Shown: positions 51,401 through 63,619, counted from the first letter of the stretch. The stretch: DNA of 64,000 nucleotides from Adineta steineri (GCA_905250115.1 CAJNOI010000104.1:147790-211789); one strand, 5' to 3'. Translations and numbers: made by a program. The notes: generated by a model not told the origin, from the sequence alone.

Positions 51401-52531
51401 ATACTTATTTCTGAAAAGTGTGTCATAAAATAATTATTTTAAAGCTTGGATCTTCATCGACCACTCTTACTATTATTATAAAAAATAGTTCAAAAAGCTT
51501 TTCAAATGCTTTAACTCTCTTATTAATTGTCCTGTAAAATGAACACGACTGAGAAAACATGTGTTTGTATTTAAAACTTAATATTTAGGTCAGAAAAGTG
51601 AACAGATTCACTTGTTATACATGTACCGATAAGTAGATTAGTAGTAATTCAATACAGCATTGAAGGCAATATTCTTTCACGGATGTATTCCTATAATTTC
51701 AAATAACAAGACTGATGAATTTTATATCGAATGAAATCCCATTTTTACCAGCTATTATTTAGTATATATTTTTATCAGCTCTGCTATTTGAAATCGTTTT
51801 TGAGCAATATAAACAAAAATAAATAAAGTATTCAAACAATGTAATTCTATTTTCGAACTAGATGTCATTATCAAAATAAAATAGAAACAAAATGGAAGAG
51901 TCCAAGAATTTTTTCATAAAACATCAATATATTCGAATTGTCTTTAGGTTTCTCTGGAAGTACAAACTATCAGTTTGATAATCCTAATATAATTCAACGT
52001 GATTCGAGCTCGGGCACCCTGTACATCAGTGATGTAGAAAACCACCGTATCATGCAATATCTTAACGGTAGTTCATCAGGCACTGTAGTAGCTGGTGGAA
52101 ATAGTTACGGGACCGGCAGCACTCAGTTATGGAAACCATACGGATTTACTCTGGATTCATCGACGAATAGTTTAATAATTGCCAACGGTGCTGCTCATAC
52201 TATAGTTCGTTGGGTGATAGATGATACTAGTTGGACACTTCTTGCTGGCAGTAGTGGAGTAAGCGGATCTTCGCCGACACTTCTAAATGGTCCAGTTGGT
52301 GTAGCAGTAGATCGATATGGAAATATATACGTAGCTGATACAGGAAATCATCGTATTCAATTTTTTTTAGCTGGTCAATCTAGTGCTACTACAATAGCCG
52401 GTATTACTGGTTCGTCTGGCACAAGTGCTACTCAATTAAATAGACCCTATGGAGTAACACTAGATAGCCAATTCAATTTATACGTGGCAGATAGCAGTAA
52501 TCATCGAGTGCAAAGATTTCTACATTATTGA
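48485..52531 (+). CDS. membrane-anchored NHL-repeat protein
   Basis: Six exons: 48485-48532, 48595-48635, 48688-48857, 49335-49454, 50987-51352, 51948-52531; 442 aa with all phases agreeing. The N-terminus has a poly-Asp run from a (GAT)n repeat, then LCECLKRRK and one membrane helix (WIIFTIIVLAIIITIPIAI). A Ser/Thr-rich linker encoded by exon 4 follows, then five or so NHL-type units with the pattern LYISDLGNHRIQKW, MYIVDKANHRVMYW, LYISDVENHRIMQY, IYVADTGNHRIQFF and LYVADSSNHRVQRF, separated by VAG/AG and Pro-x-G turns. This forms a beta-propeller displayed outside the cell. Large introns 3 and 4 hold a TGTGGG hairpin and a MITE-like element. Confidence 0.86.
48881..48978. repeat. TGTGGG inverted pair 4 (in an intron)
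   Basis: GGGTGTGGGTGTGGATGTGG at the left and GCCACACCCACACACTATC at the right, about 60 nt apart, inside intron 3 of the NHL gene. Confidence 0.78.
49602..49799. mobile_element. MITE-like element with 32-nt inverted ends
   Basis: The left end CGGAGCTAGACATGAATCGA and the right end TGATGCATGTCTAGTTCG are inverse over about 32 nt (left 49602-49634, right 49768-49799) with few mismatches. The 130-nt interior is TTTGGG/GAGTTT-rich and non-coding. It lies in intron 4 of the NHL gene. Confidence 0.72.
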
Positions 52532-53120
52532 AGATGTGTGGGTATGGATGTCGATCATTATTAATATGTGGTTATGACAGTAACTGAGAGCTGACAATAA
52601 ATATAGTACTTACATTCTTTGTTTTTTTTTGGTTGATTATATATGTTTCATGATGGATTTGTTGAGATCCAAAAGCTTTTCTCATTATATTATCGATGTC
52701 TATAAATTTTCATTATTCTTTCCTTCGCTTATGTTTCGTAAACCAAAAAACATGTCGCGTATACCTTCTACCATTATTGTCATTCTATAATATCATATTT
52801 TGTTGAAAAATAAATATTAAACAAGAAATAAAACAGTTCTAAATCTAAATAAGTGAAGTTAGTGATGGGTTCGCTTTTTTTAAAAAGTCTGTTCGCTCCA
52901 ACAAATGTGCTAGATACAGCTTGAAAAGTTCTTTACAATAGTACATACAGATTTTCTGACTGCATTAATAACAATTGAATACAAATAAAAACTTTCTACT
53001 TCACTATAGGAATAAGCAAGAGATTTCAGTATTATTCAAAACTATTCGTTTTGCTACGTGTGGCATTATTGAAACTGAATAACATCGGACGCAGCTTCAC
53101 ATTCACTATCTAAATATATA
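52532..53120. other. intergenic, no gene seen
   Basis: No gene recognised. It separates the NHL gene from the TGTGGG tract and contains no upstream part of the TPR gene. Confidence 0.5.
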
Positions 53121-53292
53121 GGGTGTGGGTGTGGGTGTGGGTGTGGGTGTGGATGGGTGTGTGAGTGGGTGTGGGTGGGTGGGTGTGGGTGTGGGTGGGT
53201 GTGAGTGGGTGTGGGTGGGTGGGTGGGTGGGTGAGTGTGTGGATGTCAATGATATAGCAGACGATACACCCACACCCACACCCACCCCACCC
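53121..53292. repeat. TGTGGG inverted pair 5 (longest)
   Basis: About 110 bp of uninterrupted and then slightly degenerate TGTGGG units (53121-53240), a 30-nt loop, then CACCCACACCCACACCCACC (to 53292). The right arm abuts TPR coding sequence directly. Confidence 0.9.
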
Positions 53293-54053
53293 TTCAAGGA
53301 AATTTTGATCAAGCTTGTGAGACATATGAAAAGGCATTGCAGCAAGGAAAAATATTATTTCCGAATTATGAACATTATGAGTTCATTAAGGTGCTCAACA
53401 ACATGGCTTCTGTTTTAGAAGATCAAGGAAAATATGATCAAGCAATTCAAACTTTTGAAAAAATGTTAGTTATCTGTGACCAGATTCATTTACATCCAGA
53501 TCATTCAAAACGTGCTTTGGCTTATGACAATTTGGGTAATATTTATACGACAATCAAAAAATATGATCTATCTCTGACATGTCTATTTAAAGCTTTTTCC
53601 ATTAGATTAAAACTCCTTCGTCGAGGTCATGTTGACTATGGCTGGAATTTCATGCAACTGGGCCGTGTCTTTATATATGTGAAGCAATTCGAATGTGCTC
53701 GACTATGTTTAAATGTCACATTCGATATCATGTCAGTGACTGTTCCGAAAAATCATCTTAATAAAGCCGAATATCTTTTACAATTTGGTAACTTGAATCA
53801 GGAACAAAAATATTTTCGTCGGGCACTCGTTTGGTATAGACGGGCCTTGACAGCTCGTCTGAAACTGCTACCTTCTGATCATCGTGACATTGGTGTTGTA
53901 TATGAAAAACTTGGTGATAGTCTGCGGACACTTGGACGTATTGGAGAAGCCGTTGAAAACTATCAACGCGCATTGAAGATTTACATCGATAAATTATCAC
54001 CTGATCATCCGTTTACTGCCCGTCTCAAGGAAACCATAATACATCTTATTTAA
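53292..54053 (+). CDS. TPR protein (kinesin-light-chain-like), 5' truncated
   Basis: The open frame encodes TPR units from its first base: QGNFDQACETYEKALQQ, NNMASVLEDQGKYDQAIQTF, AYDNLGNIYTTIKKYDLSLT, GWNFMQLGRVFIYVKQFECA, VYEKLGDSLRTLGRIGEAVENYQRAL, ending at 54053. The 42-residue periodicity with DHP at unit ends is that of kinesin-light-chain/TTC28-type TPRs. The frame enters mid-repeat with no ATG: the nearest upstream in-frame codons are the CCCACA tract and a TGA at 53250. The first ATG is at 53403 (MASVLEDQGK). Either the 5' part was lost at the hairpin or a small protein starts at 53403. TPR arrays bind partner proteins; the partner is unknown. Confidence 0.75.
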   Translation, partial: LQGNFDQACETYEKALQQGKILFPNYEHYEFIKVLNNMASVLEDQGKYDQAIQTFEKMLVICDQIHLHPDHSKRALAYDNLGNIYTTIKKYDLSLTCLFKAFSIRLKLLRRGHVDYGWNFMQLGRVFIYVKQFECARLCLNVTFDIMSVTVPKNHLNKAEYLLQFGNLNQEQKYFRRALVWYRRALTARLKLLPSDHRDIGVVYEKLGDSLRTLGRIGEAVENYQRALKIYIDKLSPDHPFTARLKETIIHLI

Positions 54054-54924
54054 TTATCAAATATAACATGATCACACATAGGAATATCCCGTGTTGACAA
54101 TTTTATATAACAACACTAAAATACATATATAAAAACCTAATACTAATAATATTATTATTATGTTTTTATATTTATTAATCGTTTGATCTGAAAATATGTT
54201 CACTCAAAGAATTCTTAGCAAACATCTATTATTAAAAAAAATACGAACAGAAGTACATTTCGCTTCGATTCTCAGGTCGAAAATCCTTTCACTTATTTGT
54301 TTTTCACTGTTTTCTTTTCCCTAGTTTATATCGATATAGAACAATTCATGTGTAGACAGTTAGAAAGAAAAAACATGTTAGAAATGAATTTCTCCCAGCA
54401 AATCTAAATATTATGTGAGTTGTGTGATATGCAAAGGAATATGTAATAATCTTTAAAAACATGTTGGAAAATTCTATTAGTTTAACGTCGACTTTCGAAG
54501 AAAAGATTATGGTACGTTACAAACACATAAGATTTTTATCTATTTCATCTAACTACGGAAAAATCGAAGTGAAACCATCAGCTCATTTATCTAATCGATC
54601 TTGATACATTAACATGAACAACGGAGTGATTCTCTTTAAGTCAATGTACATTTTTTGCTTTAAAAAAAACTTTAAATCGTATAGTGTTATAGAACTAGTC
54701 GTACTGTTTTCCCATACTCATCCTCAAACTATTATCATTATTTATAGACTTAAATATAGTGCTCGTAGTAAGATATATATTTAATTGAATTCTTGATAAA
54801 TAAACGAGAATTCAAATTTTAAACATAAAAAACTCACAAACTATACAACATAACAGGATAAAACAATGATAAAATGATCTGAAAAATAGATAATAAGAGA
54901 TACTGCAAGTAGAATAGTAATGAA
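54054..54924. other. convergent intergenic region
   Basis: The 3' flanks of the TPR and receptor genes. No gene seen. Confidence 0.5.
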
Positions 54925-55893
54925 TTAGTGAATACTAGATGTTCGTTTGACTACTCGATCACGCCTCAAATGATACACTGGTAATGGTGCTGGATCAACA
55001 ACACGTTTTGATCGCCGACATGTCCGTGTGATTTTTTGAAATTTTCTTCGAAGTTCAGGTGATGAAATAGTACACATAAAGGGTATAAACAATATAATGA
55101 GGTATGAAAGATCGGCACTAGTACCAAAGAAATCAAAGCCAATATCTGTTGATAAACCAGCTGTATACGCAGTATTTAAGATTAGAAATGGTAAATATAG
55201 AACAAAATAGAGAAAAGATATCGATATCAATTGAACTGTCATTTTTTTGTATCTTTTCCATTGAAATCTTTGACCATTTCGATATTTTATGTACCATACA
55301 CGGATAATCAAAGCTATACTCAATATAATAGTAATAAATGCAGGCACAATATAATCTGCTATAGAATCCCATATGCCAACTAATGTATTGTTAAATAGAC
55401 AAAAACCATGACCACATCGTTGTTTTTTATAATTGAATGGAACATCACATGGCATCACAAAAAACACGACGAAATAAAATATAAATGGATAAATACTAAA
55501 GACAATCAAAGGTAAATAATGGAAAAGAAAACGCTTCATTAATGTTGTCATACAATTTTGATGAAAAATAAGAATATGTCGTTCAATTGCTGCCCAACTC
55601 ATCAAAAGTAGTATCGTCACATATCCAGAATAATCAACATAGATCCATATTAGACAAAACATAGGTGTTGTTGATAATACTATACCAGTATGAGAATAAT
55701 AAATAAACCAAATTATATCAGTTAATTCATAAAATAAAGTAAAGAAAAGAATAACAACAAAGACATGATTATAAAGAGCTTTACGGAATCTACTGTCGGT
55801 AAGAAAATAATAAAGACAGAAGATGCAAAATATAATCGACGGAATTAGAAAGATTAAATAGAGCCAAAAAGTAACAACAGCAGGAAGTGACAT
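54925..55893 (-). CDS. orphan rhodopsin-class 7TM receptor
   Basis: Single exon, 322 aa, with seven hydrophobic segments spaced as in class A GPCRs. TM1 starts at about residue 6. TM3 ends in SWAAIERHILIFH, where ERH (104-106) takes the place of DRY. Cys 80 at the top of TM3 and Cys residues in the second extracellular loop (CDVPFNYKKQRC) could form the usual disulfide. TM6 is within ISISFLYFVLYLPFLIL, and TM7 lacks a clear NPxxY. A basic tail RRKFQKITRTCRRSKR follows. The N-terminus is very short. No ligand can be inferred. Intronless chemosensory-type receptors of this kind form large rotifer and nematode families. Confidence 0.85.
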   Translation of the reverse strand: MSLPAVVTFWLYLIFLIPSIIFCIFCLYYFLTDSRFRKALYNHVFVVILFFTLFYELTDIIWFIYYSHTGIVLSTTPMFCLIWIYVDYSGYVTILLLMSWAAIERHILIFHQNCMTTLMKRFLFHYLPLIVFSIYPFIFYFVVFFVMPCDVPFNYKKQRCGHGFCLFNNTLVGIWDSIADYIVPAFITIILSIALIIRVWYIKYRNGQRFQWKRYKKMTVQLISISFLYFVLYLPFLILNTAYTAGLSTDIGFDFFGTSADLSYLIILFIPFMCTISSPELRRKFQKITRTCRRSKRVVDPAPLPVYHLRRDRVVKRTSSIH

Positions 55894-58800
55894 GTTTAAA
55901 TATGATTGTTATTCTAATAATTAAATGAATCGTATATAAATACAACTAAAAAGAATAGATAAATAAACACAATATCCATTTTTGATAACTAATCCTTTTC
56001 AACATATTAATTTATATTCTAAGTTAATGCTAATAACAACATTTACCTACGATACAATATGTATACTAATGAGTTAGAAATTAAAATATAGATAATTGCT
56101 TTAGTTCCATCTTGTACCTTGTCGAGCATTATAGCGACTCCAATGTTCTATATTTTTCGATATATTCGATTAATAATCTATATTTTTTATTTTCGCATTA
56201 ACTAATGACTATTAGGTCCTAACAGTACAGATGATAAGCGAGAAAAAAAACTAACAATAAAAATAACATAATTAAGTGAAAGAACTAATATATAAAAATA
56301 ATAAAACAAGTTAATTAAAAAGAAAGGACTCAGGAAAAATACGGAGGAGTTGAATCTCTTCCATGTATTAATAATCTATTTTCTAAATAACAAGTCATCA
56401 AACATTCATTTATTCTTTATATATAAAAAATCGTCGAAATTATTTAATTAGAATAAACTAACCTTTGCAGAAAGAGAAATTTATGAGAATGTAAAAGATA
56501 ATCGTTATTTAATAATGAAAATTCATAGTTGATGTTTTAAATGATAATAATAAAATTAGTCATTATATTTTTATAAATATTATTCTTTTATATCATCTTG
56601 CCTGCTATCTTTTTAACTCGAAGCAAAAAGTAAATAAAAACTGTTTGATGTTAGATTCAATTAGATTAAAAACAAATGACAAGCTTTTCTCATTTATTTT
56701 ATCATATGAGATCTGCCGATATTATGATTATATTTGTAGAAACATGCGAAGAATTATTATGAAACAATGTTGACTAATGTATTTGTGTCAGGACATGGCA
56801 GATCTCAAATTAGTACTAATTTTAAACCCAATATGTTAAAACTATCTAAAAAAGTGTGAATTCAATGATAATATCCGATAGAACACATGGAACTGAGTTT
56901 TGACATTTATACTTCTTCTTCTTTTCCATTTTTCTAATTAATTCATGTTATAAGAAAATTTTGTACCAGAAGAAAAAATGTTAAATACTATTAGGAAATT
57001 GTATTGAATCTCAAGTATTTAGGGCATACCAGAAGTAGTCGGGTTGTTATTATAATACTTTGTAGAAAGCTCGATATAATTTTCACGTTGTATATAAGGA
57101 AAGTGCAAATAGTGCTTTTCAATTTTGCCCCTATCTCAACATTCTTTGACTGATATCATAGTATTAACAGCACAGCAAAAGTAGTGACGACTCGACGAAA
57201 AACAATTTCACAGGATGTCTCAAAGTGTTTGCAACATATTCAGCCTAGTTCAGTGAATGAGAAAATCTTGATTTTTTTCTGAAAAGATGTATAAGTAAAT
57301 GCTTAATTGATTTATTTTGATGGTTTACTCTGTACATCAAATGAACAATTTACATGATAGTGCGCGCTACTTTCTGCCGTATTGAGCACAATAAAAATAT
57401 TTGGAAGGTGTCTTTGTTCTGCATCACGAACTTGTTCATACAACTTTTGTCGAGCTTTCAACAGCACTTTTTTTTAGAGAAATAAATGAGAATGTTATCG
57501 TTTTCTCGAGTCGAGATATATGCAAAACACAAAAGTTTTCCAACCATTTTTATTGAGTTTAATACGCTGAGAAGTAATCACAATCATGGAACTTTTCTAT
57601 TTCAAATATAGCAATAACCATCAGAACAAGTTAATAGGGATTTATTTACATAGTTTTTCTAAAGCTTTTTACGACGGATCTTTTTCGAACAAACTCAAGG
57701 TTTTATCATATACTAAAGCTGAGATATGTTGAGGTTGGGTATGAATAAAATAGAATACTCACACCCTCCTACAATTGATGGAAAAGACCATCACGTCGCA
57801 TATTTTCAATTCCTAATAAATATTTTCAAATTCATCATTTAGAATAGTTCGAAAATGCTTGATTTTCGATATTGCAGAAATTTAATTTAATATTCGAAAA
57901 AAAATCATTTTCCAAAAATGGAAAATCGACACTGGTTATGAGTTTATTAAAATTAAAATTAAAATTATTTATTATTTTATATGATGCATTCAATTGAATT
58001 CAATATAATAGTTTTTTTCGAATTAATATTAAAACGCTTTATTTATTATATTGGATACATTTTCTCTTGAGAACAGAAAATCTTAGTGTGGGGATAGTGA
58101 TGTTGGTCTCTGAAACAAACATTTCGTTCCTTTATTCTTTATGTATATATTATGTTAGCCTTCATGTCTCTTGCGTTCAGACCTTGTACATGCACGCTGT
58201 CTATCTCCTTGTATGGCGAACAACAATGGATGCATATAAAAAGATAGTTGGAAAGTAGTGCTAATACTATTGTATGATGTGTGAAGTTGTTTTTGCATTC
58301 AAATAAAGATTATACCACGATTTCATCTTTCATATCTATATACTACTTCATTACGTTATACTTAGTTGATTTTCAAATTTATAGAAAATGTTCCAATCGA
58401 TAAATACAATGTAACATTCCTTGAATATCTTTTATCATACTCTATAAATTATTTTTTACTTTACAGTATACGATTGTGTTCAAAGTTTTTTTTCAGTGCT
58501 TTTATGTTTTTTATTCACATGTAGTTAAATATTATTAAATAATACACACATATATCTTTACTTTCTGTAATAATATCAAATTCTGTAAGAACAAAATATT
58601 CTATTCTTATAGGATGTATGTATTAAAGATGTGGCGAATAGGAAACAAGTTGAAAAACAAAATAATTACAATGTGAAAACATTTTAAACGACTAAATCTT
58701 ACAGTCGAATACGCGTGTTATGAATATAAGCGAAAGCAAATGCTTTCGTATTTTTGTTGCTGTACGTTTAACTCATACATAAAATACCGTTTTTATTTTC

Positions 58801-60896
58801 AATCGTCGTCCTTGAGCGAAAGAAAAAACGAGCTAGCAATTACATATACAAAAAGAATACGTATCTCATTTTTTATCATATATGTAAAACACGTTGCTTA
58901 TGATGACTGGAAATAAGAAAAAGAAAATTGACTCATCGATTACTTATCTCACATCAACGAAATACAGGACGATAATTACGCTTAATAGGTTGATACGTAT
59001 GAATTTCCAGTCATCACTGGTTTTGAGTAAATATTTAATATGTAACTGCTGTTTTTGAAAGCAGAAATTTTCTTTTTTAATACAACTTCTATAAATTATT
59101 ATGAATAAAAATATAAAATATTCATGTTTTAATAGTAATCAGGAAATTTTATATCGTATACTATCATTTTTGACCTATAAGTGATATTACAAGCAAAAAC
59201 ACAATCAAAAGACAAAAAATGTTATTTCTCTGACATCATCAACATCAAACCATAATATCAATTAATTTATATTTTTATTTTATTACTCAAGTTTGAAATA
59301 TTACTTTAATGTAATAATGTATAAAAATATAAATAGTCTTGTGCTTTCTTTGTTTTTATTTGTAACATCGATTTTCAGATGCTTTAAATCATTTTTTTCC
59401 CTTGTAGTTTATAGATATTATAAAAAAATTAATTTTCTCTTCAAAAAACAGTAGTCAGCGTTTAAATATTTATTGAAAACTAGTGATGACTGAAGATTTG
59501 TCACGCGCTCACCACTTAAGCGTAATAATCGTCGCATATTTTGTTGATGTAAAAAAGTGATCAACGACTCAATTTTCTTTTTCTTCCTTACAGCCATGAT
59601 AAACGACACCCCTCACATGTATGATAAAAAAATGAGATATGTATTTTCTTTTGTATGTAATTGCTTGCTTGTTTTTCTCTTTCGATCAAGGACAAAAAAT
59701 CGAAAATAAAAACGATATTGTATGTATAAATTAAACGTATCGAAACAAAAATAAGAGAAATTTTGCTTTCGTTTATATTCATAACAAGCGTATTCAGTTG
59801 TTTTGTTTCGATTTTGATTGTATTTGGCTATTACTTTAAGGTAATTACTACTACACGATTATGTATTTAGTTTATATCATTCGAATGATATTTTTTATAT
59901 TGAAACTAATTGCTCTATTTGAAAGTAGTGTAATTATACACGTAGCTATTAGGATTTTTCTGAGTAATTAGATTTATCGAATGATGAAATGTAACACATT
60001 TTTTCTCTGTTCAAAGTGAGCCATAGTTTTGAGACCTCCTACTTCATCCATACATTATCAAAAGAAGTAATATACAGAATCTCTATAACAAACACCGAAA
60101 TATATCACATAACACTACAATTGATTACTACTGGAGAATGTTTTTGACCTTCAGTAATTATCCATTACTATATATGAAAAAATAAGTTTAGCATGAGATT
60201 TGATTTAATACCTAATAAATTCATGATAATGCAAGGTCAATATAATTAATGAATTTATTATTGGTCACCAATACTATTCATGTCAGACGGTTATGTTGCT
60301 ATTGTTTTTGATGTAATTGTTTAATGTTTGATATTTATATTTGTAGCATCAGTATTTTGTATTTCTGGTTGAAAATGATCATGTAATGATCATAAATTTC
60401 CGTTATTCATATAAAATTATATTATCTATCACTACTAGCTCAGCTACTGCTCAGAGTGATTGAGTATTTAGTCAGATTATGTAACCAATTTGACTAAGTA
60501 ACTTTTTAATTGATCTATTATTTAATAAGTTAGTTATAGAAATATATTATATAATCGAATTTGTTATGATTGAAGAAGTAACAGCTTTTTTAAATCAATT
60601 AGAATTGTCTATCTGTTGGAAGTACATATAATCTGATCTATAACAATTTGAAGTCATTTCACTGTAGTCGGAAGCATAAAAGAATATAAGAATACAAAAT
60701 GTTAGGCGTCCAGTGCATCTCAACTCATAATTATTTACTAGCTTTTTTAAAATTCATCGATTGACTTGAGATAGTTGAAGATCTCTATATGGATAGTCTG
60801 AAATGCGACAATAACACACGTGAGCTAGAATTTTGTTAATAACCAGTAACTTGTAAACTACAAATCTCGAGCTAACTTTTCCCCGTCACTTAGTTT
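55894..60896. other. 5-kb AT-rich gene desert
   Basis: No coding region, RNA gene or array recognised. Short open frames at 58067-58258 and 59418-59609 lack support. A palindromic pair near 56706 and 56796 (TGAGATCTGCC and GGCAGATCTCA) and a 7-bp stem CGAAAGC/GCTTTCG at about 58730 are the only structures noticed. Confidence 0.5.
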
Positions 60897-60951
60897 TCAT
60901 ATAGAAATTCTTTTTAAAAGTTTCTTGATTCTAGGACAACACTCTTTTAAC

Positions 60952-61051
60952 NNNNNNNNNNNNNNNNNNNNNNNNNNNNNNNNNNNNNNNNNNNNNNNNN
61001 NNNNNNNNNNNNNNNNNNNNNNNNNNNNNNNNNNNNNNNNNNNNNNNNNNN
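60952..61051. other. assembly gap (100 N)
   Basis: Exactly 100 N, a scaffold gap of unknown true length. It cuts the ubiquitin-like gene in the intron after its third exon. Confidence 0.98.
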
Positions 61052-61073
61052 AATCAAAAATATATATTCTTAC

Positions 61074-62296
61074 CTTCCAAAAGAGAATAACTTGATCACT
61101 GGGTATCTTAAATTGTTTTCCTGCTTCATCAGTTACATCACGTACATGTAATTCATAATCACGTTTAACAATAAATGTTTGTCGATCCGATCCATAAGCG
61201 GCTTCAAGTTTAATTATTTTACGATCTTGACGACGAGCCATTTTCTTTAAAATATATTTATTTATAATTATAATTATATAATAGAAGAGAAATTATAAAT
61301 TTCAAAACAAATATTTCCTACTTGATCATTTGCTGAACGTGCGGGTCCATCGGAAAACATCTTTATAATATTCAACTAATAGAAACTGAATGTTTTATAA
61401 TTTTAGTTTATATTATTTACATATCATACCTATATATATATTTTCGAATTTTTTGCCTCAGTTAATACCTTATTAAAAGATGTTTGTGATTTACAGTGAA
61501 TGAAAAGCAGTGAAAAAACGAGCAATAAACTGTTTATTGAATTATTCTTTCAATTCTTTTCTTCTTCTTTTCTTCTCTCGTGACATAAGTATAGCATAGA
61601 TTTGCTAGGAAACGATTTCTCTTTGCTTTTTTTTTGTTTTCCAATGTTATGTTTATATATGAACGAATAAGTAAATCGAACGAAGAGAAGAAAAAAAAGT
61701 GACAAGTAATCATAACGAAAAGAAGAAAAACAAAAATAATCATAATAGTTTCGCCCTTATTTCTTTTTCGATTTTATTTTTGTTTGACGTTATAATTTCA
61801 CATAGTGACGTTAACTATGTATCTAAGGTTTCTGTTTGTTGTCACGACAAATCATGCGGTATTAATAATTTCCGAAAAAAAGAAAATGGAAAAAGATTTA
61901 CATGAAATATTTTTCTTCTAGATTGTTTTTATCATAAGTCCTACATAGTTCGAATATTGAAATATTAGAATTTTAATTATGTTTCAATTTATAGATTTAA
62001 AAATAATTCGTTGTTCATATCAGATTATATAAACAAACCTGAATATCAGCATTATGTGCTGCTTGATTCATATTAGATGGATCATAAAGTTTATTCCATA
62101 TAGGATCATGCTGTAAATTAGCTAATGGATCATTCGGATTTGAGCGACTTGTATGTGCAGGACCTACTCCGAGATGTGTGGTTGGTGCTACTGATCGTTG
62201 AGTACTATTTCCTGGATTATTACCACCTGTAGTTCGAGTATGTTTAGTTGGATCTTGTACTTCATACTCATATGTATACTTATAAGTTGTGCCCAT
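61074..62296 (-). CDS. ubiquitin-like-domain protein, 3' end lost in gap
   Basis: Three exons visible: 62296-62039, 61360-61322, 61244-61074; 156 aa before a GT donor that runs into the gap. The first 95 residues are polar and Pro/Asn-rich (MGTTYKYTYEYEVQDPTK...). The third exon, MARRQDRKIIKLEAAYGSD..., goes on to FIVKRDYELHVRDVTDEAGK and FKIPSDQVILFWK, which reads like the first half of a ubiquitin-like fold (beta-beta-helix-beta with a KIP/QVILF core). The class (BAG-type or other) cannot be told. A short frame after the gap (60951-60897) may or may not be its continuation. The MGTT start at 62296 gives possible myristoylation. Confidence 0.65.
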
Positions 62297-62847
62297 TTAT
62301 TTTAGTTATAGAACTCAATTCAATCTGATAATTCTTTTTTGTTGTTGTTAGTAATAAATTCACCAAAAAAAGAGTGTATAAAAAGGATGGATGAAGTTTA
62401 AAGCAGAATAGCAAATCTTTCTATTGTTGACTGTCATACCAATCATACCTTTTTCCTTTCTTTCTTTTTTTTTCTTATACTGATGTTTTTTGAAGAAGAA
62501 TTATTGCAATAAGATTTACTGTAATGTTTCTTTTCGTGTTTCATTATTCATACATTTGTTATTTAATAAAAGAAAACTCGAAAATGTCATTGGAGTTTTG
62601 TATACCATAATTTTTACATATAAAACAAAAAAAAATTACGAAATTAATAATTTAGTATTTATCCTAGCATAGATTTGTATTAGTATCATTTTATGTTAAG
62701 ACACAGATACAGTTGAGAATAGATTTCTTAGCTGAATAATAACAGTGATATTCGTTTTAAATTCGAGCGCAAATTTATTAAAATTTTTATTTATCTTTTA
62801 TCGATTCAATCTGTTTTTTCTCTCTCTACACATATCGATACTAATCA
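62297..62847. other. divergent intergenic region
   Basis: A spacer between two divergent small genes, probably containing both promoters. Nothing else seen. Confidence 0.5.
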
Positions 62848-63141
62848 ATGGGTAGTTCAAGTTCATCTACATCATCTTCAACATCGGATGATCCTGATTG
62901 TTATATACATAATAAAATGATCCGACAACAATGTTTACAACCTCATTCTAATCAGGAATATATAATTCCAAAACCATATTTTGATGGTAATAATAATAAT
63001 ACTGAAACAAATCGTTCATCAACACAACAACCAGTGACATATACTGACAAAACTCAAATTGAATGTGATTGCCAAGGAAATGTTGTTGAATGTGATGAAA
63101 ATGGACGAATAATACGTGTTATTAAATCTAATAATCGATAA
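62848..63141 (+). CDS. 97-aa orphan protein
   Basis: Single exon. It starts MGSSSSSTSSSTSDDPDCY, with Gly 2 and Ser that could be N-myristoylated. The middle is Asn/Thr-rich with a (AAT)n run. A conserved-looking C-terminal block reads IECDCQGNVVECDENGRIIR with CDC and a second Cys. No membrane segment or known domain. The regular TTTATCG/ATTCAATC leader and the AT-rich flanks with no other frame make it the best call here, but expression is not shown. Confidence 0.55.
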   Translation: MGSSSSSTSSSTSDDPDCYIHNKMIRQQCLQPHSNQEYIIPKPYFDGNNNNTETNRSSTQQPVTYTDKTQIECDCQGNVVECDENGRIIRVIKSNNR

Positions 63142-63619
63142 ATACTGTTGTTGTTTTAAATATAGAAGAACAAAAAAATATCCCGTGTTGATTTTCTGTC
63201 TATATATTGTATTCAGTTAGAAAGTCTGGAACTTACTAATACGCATATTTTTTGTATTGGTATCTACTGTCCTCTAGCTATTCTATTTATTAATGGCTAT
63301 AATTTTTCTATAATGGAAGAAAAAAGAAACAGCAGAAAGAAGAACAAGACATGACCTAAATTACCCGTATTATTTTTTTCTGAATAAATATTTTTAGTAT
63401 AAATTTTCGAAACCAGTTTTTTTCAATTGTTGACAAGTTTCTGTATTGTAAAAAGAAACCAATTATATAAATGCATTCTGTGTAATATGCACCTGAAAAG
63501 GTAATTCAATATATAATGTTATGCTTGAGTGTTTTTTTTTCAGATGTTTCGTCTTTTCTTTTATTTGATTCAATCGATTATCATCGATAATCTATTCAAC
63601 TACACATAAATTATCTTAT
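63142..63619. other. intergenic, no gene seen
   Basis: AT-rich 3' and 5' flanks of two genes on the same strand. Confidence 0.5.

Noticed and set aside
53106..53345. Minus-strand open frames of Pro/Thr/His across the TGTGGG tract
   Set aside because: They are translations of a simple repeat.
59418..59609. A 63-aa basic minus frame in the gene desert
   Set aside because: Short, AT-rich, no homologue recognised and no neighbouring exons.
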